A stretch of 64,000 bases of DNA from Bathymodiolus brooksi. Lineage: Eukaryota > Mollusca > Bivalvia > Mytilida > Modiolidae. Under the pieces are notes generated by a model that saw only the letters and a list, made by a program, of their open reading frames with translations, was not told the DNA's origin and made no database searches. The DNA lies in contig OY804580.1 of the NCBI GenBank assembly GCA_963680875.1, forward strand, positions 100,230,000 to 100,293,999. The letters run 5' to 3'. A program made the position numbers and the translations under genes. Positions 1 to 9,405 of this stretch are shown in pieces; position 1 is the stretch's first letter, and every line of letters begins with the position of its first letter.

Positions 1-1026
1 AAGGAATGATTTATATGAAAATTTTGAAAAAAGGGGGGGGGGGTAGTAGAGAAAAGGGGAGAGGAGGAAACGAAATCCATGCCCCATGCGCCTGTGTTTG
101 CATTCACATGCTCAAAATACATACCGTGTAAATTTACACACGTGTAAATATACATTTACACCTGCCCCTATTTACACCCAGTGTTAAATTTACATACAGT
201 ATTTGCACCCTTGTCAAATTTACATATCTATATGTGAAAATACATAGGTAATGTATCTGACTCAAATTATAATCCGGGGGATACAAAATTTTCTTGTTAA
301 TTTACAAATATCCATGTTTATATGTAAGTAAAACATACAAACATCTTCAAACAATAGATGCACATGCGCAAAAGAGCCATAGCAAAACTATGGCATGATT
401 AAAAGTGTGGCCGACAACGTTTATAATGTCGTGTGCACAACAACATGTTTAACAAAAATTTGCTCAAGTCGGAATAAGACGTGCTATCGGTGAGAAAACT
501 ACTGTTTAAATATTTCGCCTGTACAGCAATATCAGTACAAAGATTATTTCACTAAAGTGTGCGAAAATACTAACAGCAGTGTCTGTTGAGAAAACATGTG
601 TCCGAAAACGTTCCCTGAATTACGTTTGTGTCGAAGTGTTTGAGAAAACCAGCGCCTTAAACGTAAAGGTTAATTCAGTCGGACACTATTGGGACATGGC
701 AGAATAGATTACACACACAATTTTGGACAGATATCAAAGAAAACTGAAGAAAAAATGAAAAAAACATACCTTCAAGCGGCGTCGTTTTGCTGTTTTCCGG
801 AGTGCACAAAACGTTGTTAATGACGTAGGTTTCCCACCCTGAATAAACTTAAAAGGACATTATATCAATTGAAATAAACTTAAAAGAAAATTATAATATC
901 AAAATCGCGTGCTACGAGAAATGATCGTTTACAGTGTACATGGATGACGTTATTTTCTAGTGTGCACATATGTATTGCATTTCGTCTGCTTCGGAGAGGT
1001 AACATGAAATTGCATGCACTTCTTGG
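1..1026. other. Non-coding left edge with low-complexity sequence
   Basis: No gene is seen. There is an 11-12 base G run near 33-43, and about 120-310 holds a loose series of short palindromic words of the type gtgtaaatttacac. The rest is AT-rich with no convincing open frame. Confidence 0.5.
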
Positions 1027-1278
1027 TCATCCTGTCTCTTGAAAACTTTTTGAGGTGGTGTCAAACATTAAAAAACAGCTCTGCATCGTGTTTATGTATA
1101 CAGGAAACCTATCGATCATCTCCACGATCTCGCAATTTGAAAGTGATTCAAAAATGTGTACATTTGAATGCATTTGTATATGATGTCTGGACAACTGATC
1201 TCGGATTTTGTCAGGTAAGCCTTTTAACACATTTTCCATGGCAAGGTTAAAAACATTGCAATTTCGTCTGACCCGCAT
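1027..1278 (-). pseudogene. Possible C-linker exon remnant of a cyclic-nucleotide-gated-type channel
   Basis: An open frame of 83 codons on the minus strand. Its middle (roughly residues 11-55) has a leucine-rich helix, then LPDKIRDQL, then a HIFESLSNCEIVEMI segment and PVYIN. The order and spacing recall the C-linker and start of the cyclic-nucleotide-binding domain of CNG/HCN-type channels, where LPDKLR is followed by a V-x-hydrophobic-F segment. No catalytic or ligand residues are present in so short a piece. A clean splice donor at the expected place is not obvious and no other channel exon is seen nearby, so this is either one exon of a gene extending outside the window or a decayed fragment. 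The assignment is by eye and weak. Confidence 0.3.
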
Positions 1279-1289
1279 GCATTTTTGTT

Positions 1290-1760
1290 CTCTCTTTCAC
1301 CATTTTATTTCATGATCTGTGATTGGGGTAGTCCGAGTTTCCTCTGCCGTCCGACGAGAGGAATCTCGGACTAAGATTGGGTATTTTTTTTATTCTCGTG
1401 ACCCTCGATTTACGTCTCTTATTGATTCACCGTGATTTGTGAAATTTTCAGAAATGGCAAATTTTAATTTCCGTAAATCGTGATTTTTATTTTTTTTTAT
1501 TTTCTGAGATTCGTGACCAGAATCACCCCCCTCTTTTTTTTCTTTTTTTTTTTCTTATTATTTTCTTTCTTTTTTATAAAGATTTCGTCTATGGAAAAGG
1601 TGTTCAAAATAGATCTAAATTTATAAACATTTTTTTCTTCAATTTTCATCTGTATTTTAGGAGGCATTCGCCTCTCATGCCTCCCTCTTAATTGTCATTA
1701 TCATCAAATAGGTTTCGCCCTTAAACAGGTTGTGCCTGTCTCATGTTATTCGAACAGTGG
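1290..1760. repeat. Interspersed repeat fragments with a small hairpin
   Basis: Contains a 17-bp inverted repeat (1329-1345 and 1357-1373, one mismatch, 11-base loop), then T-rich sequence. Around 1665-1745 is a segment (gcctccctcttaa ... aacaggttgtgcctgtctcat) that recurs near 37055-37115, so this is repeat sequence, not gene. Confidence 0.5.
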
Positions 1761-2382
1761 ATTATTTTTAGGAATCTACAGTTCATTCTTTTGTTCTTGA
1801 ATATATGAACTTAAAAGGAAAAGGCCATTGTCTTAACAAGTTAGCGTGAAAATTTAAATGACAGTAAATAAAAGACGTGTGCTAATGAATGTTAAAAATA
1901 GTATACCGTAAGGTAGAATTTGGTGACTGAAGTTGCCTGTAGCACCAAATAATGGGGATCGCCATTTTTCAAAACTCTTCAATGTGGAGGAGACAAAAGG
2001 CATAATCCATTCTCGGATTTATCCTGCCCGTGACGTCGTACAAGCGCTATGGTATTATATATCAGCATTGATCAGATGCAATTTTATCATTAAAAATTAT
2101 GTAAATCGTAAAATAACGTCATATATTTATCTTTTGATATTTATGATATCATTATCGGCTTCATGTCAAGCATTTTATTGCACTAACGAAAAGGGAAAGT
2201 GTGAGAAGATTTTTTTTTTGTAATTACCCGTCAGGACTATCCTTGTCAACACATCGACAAGTGACCATGAAAAACACGGGAAAGTACGACAGCATTGGCG
2301 ACAAATAAGGAAAAAGCATGTGTACGCATAAAACGAGTTAAAACTAACAGTTATTTAAAGGGATATTGTCTACCAGCTGCGT
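1761..2382. other. No recognisable feature
   Basis: AT-rich sequence between repeat debris and the first segmental duplication copy. A 96-codon open frame at 1933-2223 has no recognisable domain and I do not call it a gene. Confidence 0.4.
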
Positions 2383-2560
2383 AATTTTTTCATACCCAAA
2401 ATTATTGTCGATTTCCGTACTGACCTTCATAAAATGAAGATTAACACCGAGTTATGTTGCAAAAGATACGATTTATTGAAAAAAAAGACCCAAAAAAGAA
2501 TTATTGTCCGGATGACAATATTCAAATCTATTCATATGGCCTTCTATGCGAACACGTCTT

Positions 2561-2572
2561 GAGCATGCGCAC
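2561..2572 (+). promoter_or_regulatory. NRF1-like motif upstream of the duplicated gene
   Basis: The string gagcatgcgcac lies about 120 bases before the start codon and is identical in copy 2 (about 9274-9285). It resembles the palindromic NRF1 consensus YGCGCAYGCGCR with one half imperfect. No TATA box is evident. This is a motif match only. Confidence 0.25.
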
Positions 2573-2692
2573 TGTTTAGAAACAATAAACAACACGTGGT
2601 TCTTGGGCAAAAGAGAAACTGTCAACGCGTGGAAGAAAGCGGACTTTGACGGATTCAGAGATAAAGAGGAATAGAAGTGAGGTATCTTCCAA

Positions 2693-5600
2693 ATGGAACA
2701 AATGCAGGATATATGTAGGGGATCAGTTGGACCGTTGCCGTTGGATGGAGCGAACTCAAGGAAGTGCTTGATTATTGTTGATAGGTAAGCCGAGCATGTT
2801 GCCTTCTTTTCTCAATCGTTTTTCATATTTTATGAATATATGATGATGCCTATGATCATTTTCGGTAGATATTCATCAATATATGTAATTTTGCACCTGG
2901 CAACAGCAAATTATTGTCAATGAGTAGCATAAAACGGCCGTATTTGCGAGGTAAACAAACACAAATTTTAAGAGGCCAGCAAAGGGGAAATGGGAGTGCA
3001 AAAATGATATCAATGACAATGCAGTTTATTATTATCAATTTAAAAAGAAATATCGAATCAATTCATTTTTAATGCAAGAATTAAAACTGTACATGGCTTA
3101 ATGAAAACCCTATAAAGTTCTTTTTATTCAAGCAAATTTATTTCTTTGATATACAACATATAATTAGGCTTTTAATTTTATCAAATTTCAACAACTTGGA
3201 CAAGAAACTTAGTGTTGGGAACCAAAAGTATATACCTTACTTTCTGCGAATTATCACTATAATGGAAAATCAGTATGTATTTTTCAAATAAAAGCTTTCT
3301 ATTTAAAGAAGCTTCATTTCAATTGCACTTTTAGTTTGGATCCTGTAAGTATAATATATAATTATAAACAAGGTTTTGAAGAAATGATATGAATATCCAT
3401 TGAAATTTTCAAGTTTCAGAACTTTTTTTATATATGACTACAAAATTTTACTGAAAATTTCAGAAATGTCCTAAAATGCATATTTTAGACCATGGCTAAA
3501 TGAAAATCATTTTAATTCCTTTATGCAAACAAGTTCATATCTTGGGTACTGGAAATACATTACATAAATAAGGTTAAAAGTACTTTCAACAAGTTTGAAC
3601 ATAACACTTTGTTATGGGAGCCAAAATTATATCTTCCTGTCTGTGAATTATTACCATAGTGGAAAATCCGTATGTATCTTTTATATAAAAAAGCTTTCCA
3701 TTTAAATAAGTGTCATTTCAGTAGCATTTTTAGTTTGGATCCTGTAAGTATGATACATAAACAAGGTTTTTAAAAAATAATATGAAGATCCATAGAAATT
3801 TGCAAGTTTCAGAAACTTTTCTACATATGTGACTATAAAATTTTACTGAAATGTCCTGAACTGCATATTTTAGACTATGACTAAATGAAAATCGTTTTCA
3901 ATTTCCTTATGCAAACCAAGTTTATTTCTTGACTATTCTAAAAACATTACATTAACTAGTTTTTTACTACATTTCAACAATTTTGGACATAATTTTTAGT
4001 TCAGGGAGCCAAAATTATACTTTACTATCTTAGAATTATCAACATAGACATGATAGAGGGAAATCAATATGTATTTTTCATATAAAGGCTTTCTATTCAA
4101 AGAATTGTCATTTGAACTGCTTTTTATCCCCTCGCCAACGAAGTTGCGAAGGGATATAGTAACGCTACCGTCCGTCCGTCACATCCTTGTGAACACTCTA
4201 GAATCAACATCCTTCAATGGATTTTGACCAAACGTGGTACATACTTAGTCCTTAAGAGAATTTGAAACCCTATTGATTTTCAAGGTCAAAGGTCAAGGTC
4301 ACAGGGTAAAATTTTTACCCCGTAACATCCTTGTGAACACTAGAATCAACATCCTTCAATGGATTTTGACCAAGCTTGGTACATACTTAGTCCTTAAGAG
4401 AATCTGGAACCCTATTGATTTTCAAAGTCAAAGGTCAAGGTCACCAGGTCAAATTTTTAGGCGAGGGGATACGCCACGCTTTGCTCTTGTTTAGTTTGGA
4501 TCTTGTAAGTATGATTAATAAACAAGATTTTTAAGAAATAATGTGAAGATCCATAGCAATTTGCATGTTTCACAGTGTGTGAATTTAACAGTAGACCGAT
4601 GGCCCATGTCTGTGTTAAAATCATGCAGGTTTTTGTAAAATTATCTAAATTTTTTAGGCAAATTACTACTAAAACTGGTAATTTCAGACAAATGTGATTT
4701 TGTAGTGATTGATATTTGTACTTTTGATTTAGATATTCTGACGAAGGTAATTCTAGAGTAGAAGAAATGAGCAGCCATCACATTTCAACGAAACGGATGA
4801 AACTGGAGAAATCGAGTTCATTTGTGAACCCATTTAAGTATGTTCATTTTGTTAAAGATTAGACATACATGTATTCTACATTATGTTTATAGGTAACATT
4901 GTCAATATTGTTCAACACAGTCACTTGTATAACAGTTTCCTATTAATTATTGTGGCTTGCATAGTGATACTACTAGTAGCTATATTATATAGGGATCATG
5001 TTGGCTTCTGCGTCATCGTTACATTTTCATCAATCCACAAGCTGAAATGGCCAGTCCCCCTTAGCTACTTACGGGAATGAAACCAAACTGGGACAGAATT
5101 GACGCACGTCTGGTGCACCAAATTTTTTCCTGGAACTTTGATGTAATTTTGTCTCTTTATATTGTGTTGTGTAGATGTGTGCTGCATAGATGTATAAAGA
5201 TTTAATATTATTTTGAAAAGCTTTTTCGTTATACAGCTGCACATCAGAACCATATAGCAAAATTTGTTTCGATATTATACACATACACTGTAATAAACAA
5301 TTATTTTTTATTCTTACAGTCTCTCAATAGATATTACTGAAGAGGGCAGTGATGTTGGTGATGATTCTGACGATGGAGATTTTGAACCTAGCCTCAACTT
5401 CACTCTAAGGTTTGTCATGTTAATTTCATGTTTCAGTTGTAACTTACATACTTGAAATTTTGTCCTAATAACAGAACCATGAATGATCATATGTCATAGG
5501 AGCTTTATTATACCCCCGCTCCACTGGAAAGGGGGAGGTATACTGTTTTACCTCTGTCCGTCCGTTTGTCCCAAGATGTTCATAACATTTTTCTCAGTAA

Positions 5601-6146
5601 TTATTTATGGCAGCAATCTGATATTTGATCATAGGCTTCAGAAGGGTCAATCGAAAGTCGCAAACCTGCTGCGTTGTCCATGGTCAAGTCTGGTAGAAGT
5701 CCCATCCGATGAAGGGAAAGACATCAACAACAAATGAAGATCAGGTCTGATTTGGGTAACAGACACCCTGTAACCATTGACCAGCTCGTGATGCCTGCCA
5801 TAGAACTTCTTGAGGGATGACCACAACCTAAAATCTGTCTACAAATCACTCAAATCCTTCATAAAGTGGACTTGTAATGATATGTTTAGTTGCTCATTCA
5901 CTATACATTCGAGATATTCATCTTGAATTGAAAGTTAGGGCTCCATAGATCATAATCTCTATTGTTTTATTCTTGTGAATTACATTGTATGTATTTTTCT
6001 ACTTCAGGTGGCAGAGAAGTTACAACAAAAAGACAGCTAGATGGTCTGTGCAGCCTGTTAAAGCTGACAAGTCATATTCCTATGTTCCAAGACCATTAAG
6101 GGTCATCATTTGTATGAGACTGCAAGATAATGAAAGAATGAATTAA
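2693..6146 (+). CDS. Uncharacterised four-exon gene, copy 1 (141 aa)
   Basis: Not recognised. Exons, all with GT-AG introns and matching phases: 2693-2784, 4733-4837, 5320-5409 and 6008-6146. The ATG is preceded in frame by TGA at 2678-2680, which supports this start. The predicted protein has 141 residues: a short N-terminal part, a basic patch at about 50-57 (TKRMKLEK) that could be a nuclear signal, a strongly acidic stretch at about 73-88, and a basic, aromatic C-terminal part beginning WQRSYNKKTARW at 97. It has no signal peptide or membrane segment. The same exon structure is intact in copy 2, with six coding differences by eye (four replacement, two silent), so selective constraint is not clear. 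Oddly, after the TAA stop at 6144-6146 the same frame stays open for 48 more codons. The intact splicing argues for a real gene; the function is unknown. Confidence 0.65.
3089..4575 (+). repeat. Degenerate ~390-bp tandem units in intron 1, copy 1
   Basis: Intron 1 is largely three to four diverged copies of a unit of about 385-400 bp. Landmarks recur in order: the 'gctaaatgaaaat' start at about 3093, 3492 and 3879; the 'gggagccaaaattat' part at about 3210, 3618 and 4005; and the 'tagtttggatcctgtaagt' part at about 3332, 3732 and 4493. The last unit is interrupted by the element at 4125-4492. Confidence 0.7.
4125..4492 (+). mobile_element. Interspersed repeat with inverted ends, copy 1
   Basis: Starts tatcccctcgcc and has ggcgaggggata close to its other end, a 12-base inverted pair. 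Inside are a ccgt microsatellite and two units of about 144 bp starting acatccttgtgaacac (4181 and 4325). It interrupts the intron's tandem unit, so it is a later insertion that predates the segmental duplication. Its class is not clear. Confidence 0.6.
5505..5650 (+). repeat. Intronic interspersed repeat ('acctctgtccgtccg' family), copy 1
   Basis: Lies in intron 3. The run from tatacccccgctcc through acctctgtccgtccgt, ttctcagtaattatt and gcagcaatctgatatttg recurs in copy 2 at 12410-12550. A diverged relative occurs twice within 7945-8265, so this is a dispersed family and not exon sequence. Confidence 0.6.
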
Positions 6147-6293
6147 CGTGTGCAGTTGGAAGTAGATGATCCCAGAAGAATCTCGGTCCATCTTGCACCA
6201 ATTCCACAACCTCCAACTCGGGATGATATTGTAGCATCTCAGAAATCCAGATTTGAAGACCAAGACAAAACAATTGACTATATTGTCGCATAA
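6147..6293 (+). other. Open frame continuing past the stop of the duplicated gene, copy 1
   Basis: After the TAA at 6144-6146 the gene's frame continues for 48 sense codons to TAA at 6291-6293. The encoded stretch looks protein-like (LEVDDPRR, then LAPIPQPPTRDD). Copy 2 keeps the same frame and the same stop, with one silent change. It could be an ancestral C-terminus cut by a nonsense change, a read-through extension, or 3' UTR. Confidence 0.4.
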
Positions 6294-6963
6294 AATAAAT
6301 TTAGATTGTCACTCTTTGTTTTACCTGGTCTGACAGAAGTTCTGCACATTTAGAGCAGAAAATTACCCAAGTCAGGATAATGGGCATTACAAATTGTCCA
6401 ATGCACAATAATGATAGCACTCAGTGTGTTGGTCTAGTTAGTACAAACCAGGACAACTTTTTAGGACCTCACAAGAAACATTTCTGCCAAGTTTGGTTAA
6501 ATTCTGTTCGCTGTTCTCAAGAAGAAGATGAAAATGTTGTTTCCCATAGGGTTTCATTGTAAACTTTGACCTCCGCTGGTGGCTATTTTGAATGTTCAAA
6601 TGGCGCAAACAGTAACAACACATGTTAAAGACATTCATAGGAACATATATACCAGATTTCAATTCAATCCCTTCAGCGGTTCTTGAGAAGAAGTTTCTTG
6701 AAAATCGACCAATCAGAATTTTCAAAGTCACATGGTGGCCATGTTTTTTGACGAATCTGCACAAAAGTAACAACTCTTGTGTAGGACCTCATAGAAAACA
6801 TCTCTGCCAAGTTTGGTTTTGAATTATATAAAAGACTGTCAGTCCATTTTAGAAGAAGTTGTCAGTGCTGATAGAACAAAAAATAATAATAAGATGGCAA
6901 AACTTTCAAATTAAATTTATAATTCCAACTGACCAACTTGTGAAATTAACAACTCATTAGGGT

Positions 6964-7102
6964 TGATTTATTTTTTATTTTTGGTGTTTTAACGCCACTT
7001 TCAGCAATATTTCAGCTATATCATGGCGACCAGTTTTAGTGGTGGAGGAAACCAGAGTACCCAGACAACCACCGACCATAGGGAAGCAAGTGGTAAACTT
7101 TA
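6964..7102 (-). mobile_element. 5'-truncated SINE with 10-bp target duplication
   Basis: Read on the plus strand it runs from an AT-rich tail through ggtgttttaacgcc, the conserved gcaatatttcagctatatcatgg core and the caccgacca segment, but lacks the tRNA-like head. The direct repeat tcattagggt flanks it (6954-6963 and 7103-7112), which is the mark of retroposition. It sits at the end of duplication copy 1 and is absent from copy 2. Confidence 0.75.
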
Positions 7103-7149
7103 TCATTAGGGTATATGGGATAAAATAAAAAATATTTCATGAACAAGTT

Positions 7150-8898
7150 TTAATTAAATCGTCTAGGAATGAAACCCTTGTATTGTCCATATAGATCAGG
7201 ATATTTGTCCCTAATTTTCCAAGTACAACAGCATGGGATCACACGTCTGACCCCAGCTCCAAGTCGGCCATGTGCCCAAATGGTATTCTGGCGGTAGGCT
7301 GCATACCTATTGGATCTGTTGTAATCCTCGTCATGGGGCATTACTACAAATTCCTCTCGAAACATTCTAGCAACCCCCAACACTTCCTCATCAAGGACAA
7401 TCCGATCAAAGTCCTGTAATAAAGACAAGAGATTTAATAAAAACAGAGTAAAGACAGATGGTTCTACATTCATCTAGAAAAATGAGCTTTATTTAAAAAA
7501 GAAATATAATTCATTATAAGTGAAATAGTTTGCACAAATTCAGTTTAGAGAAATAAAAAAGTCTTATTTTGGAAGGAAAGATTTTCTCGTGGGACTTTCT
7601 TATGACCACAGTTTTATTTCCTTTTTTTGTTGGTATATGGGAGAACCATTTTGGTCTTGCAAATTTTTTTTTATCAATTTACCCCTCAAGCTATTCAATT
7701 TTAATTTTATGGTTTTTTTCCTAAAAATTATTTTGATTCTGAATCTTGAAGAAAAAAATTTGGCTGGAAAGGAGAAAAAAATGTATTCCGACTTGACATT
7801 TTCACAGTATAATCATATACTTGCCATTTTCACAGTATAATCGTATACAAAATTTTGAAGAAAAAAAAATTATTCAAGCACTTCGCCAATCCAATTAAAA
7901 TTAGATCTACGCACTTGCTCCCTATTTTAGATCTAATTATACTGTTTTACCTCTGTCCGTCCGTCCTCCAAAATATTTTTCGTCACATTTTTCTCAGCAA
8001 CTATTGATGGCAGAAATCTGATATTTGGTCACAAGCTTCACATAGGTATGCCATATCGTGGGAAGCGTTTTTGGAACCATCAGATTCCTACTTCCTGTTT
8101 GTCGACTTAGTTGGTTTTTATCCACATTGAACATATATGCACATTTTTCTCAACAACTATTGATGGCAGAAATCTGGTATTTCGTCACAAGCTTCAAATA
8201 GGTACCCCATATCATGGGAAGTGGCAGGGGTATCATAAGTGAGAATTAGATCACAGTTTACCTTGTTTTAATTAGATTGGCACTTCGCCGGAAAATAAGA
8301 AAATATGATTTCTGTGGCGTCTGAAAAAAACATTTCTACGTGACATAGCCCCCTTCAAGGTAAATGGTCAGTCCCATATTATTTTGCAGCAACTGTCTTG
8401 TGGAACTAGAAGTAAGGTCTCTTTTGTTTCTAATCCAGCCCAAATTTCTCTGAAACATTCCAGTCAATTAACAAATAAAACAACACTGGCTACGTCATTC
8501 GTTTTCATCAGACATGTATTTCACTGTGTTCTACATGTATGTCTCTGTTTTCATATTGTCGGTAAACTGGCTAAAATAAATTAATTTAACACGTGTATCA
8601 AAATCTCGGGGAACAACTTCATAACTTATAAGAAGAAAAAAACTAATTTAGTTATTTTTAACGCCGGCAAAAATTTCCGATCGAAAATACGTAGTTGAGC
8701 TTGTCCCCATAGGGTGCCTCCTGGCATGTTTTCAATGGTTATCGTGGAAATATCGGCTGAATCTGTTAAGGCATGTAGTTTTCATCAAAGAAAATCTATT
8801 CCTGATACAGAAATGATTTATTCTACGTCTTTTAGATACAATCGGTTCGCAAATAGCTTTTTTCCTCAACTTTTATAGAAACTTACCTCAATATCCAT
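7150..8898 (-). CDS. P2X7 C-terminal (ballast)-like domain protein, 91 aa, two exons
   Basis: Exon 1 coding 8898-8887 (ATG plus three codons, donor GAG|gtaagt) and exon 2 7413-7150 (acceptor ttattacag|GAC, stop TAA at 7150-7152). The phases match and give a 91-residue protein. Residues 40-45 (RYAAYR), 50-54 (WAHGR), 63-76 ([14 protein letters not shown]) and 80-85 (GQYKGF) match in order and spacing the cysteine-rich end of the vertebrate P2X7 receptor cytoplasmic tail, which has an AYR box, a CC-x-W-x-IR-x-x-P box and GQYxGF. There is no channel domain and no membrane segment, so this is the domain alone. Invertebrate genomes are known to carry this domain in proteins that are not P2X channels; its role there is not established, and in vertebrate P2X7 it binds zinc and nucleotide. 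The gene lies between the two duplication copies and runs head to head with copy 2. Its 1.47-kb intron holds repeats. Confidence 0.75.
7945..8265 (+). repeat. Interspersed repeat in the P2X7-like gene's intron
   Basis: Contains acctctgtccgtccgtcc and then two related halves, each with ttctcagcaactattgatgg ... gcagaaatctg (about 7991 and 8146). It is the same family as the repeat in intron 3 of the duplicated gene. Confidence 0.55.
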
Positions 8899-9047
8899 GC
8901 TGCAGCATCCGGGCTACTGACATAAAAATAGATAAATAAATAGAGTTGGCCTCTCCCAGGTGAGTGCATAATTAATTAGCTTCCGGTAACGATGGTCAGC
9001 TTTTTTAGTCGAAAAAACAACGTTTCGGAGCGTATTCATCAATAATT

Positions 9048-9162
9048 CGGTGTTTAATCTTCATTTTATGAAGGTCAGTACGGAAATCGACAATAATTTT
9101 TTTCATACCCAAAATTATTGTCGATTTCCGTACTGACCTTCATAAAATGAAGATTAACACCG
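9048..9162. repeat. 52-bp near-perfect palindrome between divergent genes
   Basis: The left arm 9048-9099 is the reverse complement of the right arm 9112-9162 apart from a one-base indel, with a 12-base spacer. The right arm is the start of duplication copy 2; copy 1 lacks the left arm. It lies between the divergently transcribed P2X7-like gene and copy 2 of the duplicated gene. Confidence 0.9.
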
Positions 9163-9405
9163 AGTTATGTTGCAAAAGATACGATTTTTTGACAAAAAAG
9201 ACCCAAAAAAGAATTATTGTCCGGATGACAATATTCAAATCTATTCATGTGGCCTTCTATGCGAACACGTCTTGAGCATGCGCACTGTTTAGAAACAATA
9301 AACAACATGTGGTTCTTGGGCAAAAGAGAAACTGTCAACGCGTGGAAGAAAGCGGACTTTGACGGATTCAGAGATAAAGAGGAATAGAAGTGAAGTATCT
9401 TCCAA

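Larger units (their letters stand above)
2383..6959 (+). repeat. Segmental duplication, copy 1
   Basis: About 4.58 kb that is repeated in direct orientation at 9096-13860. The offset is 6713 at exon 1 and 6901 from exon 2 to the end; the 188-bp difference lies mainly in an intronic repeat that has two internal units here and three in copy 2. The copies differ by about 1-2 percent by eye, in exons and introns alike, so the duplication is recent. It carries a complete four-exon gene. Confidence 0.9.

Noticed and set aside
6106..6291. Minus-strand 61-codon frame (also at 13007-13192)
   Set aside because: Antisense shadow of exon 4 and its downstream open frame.
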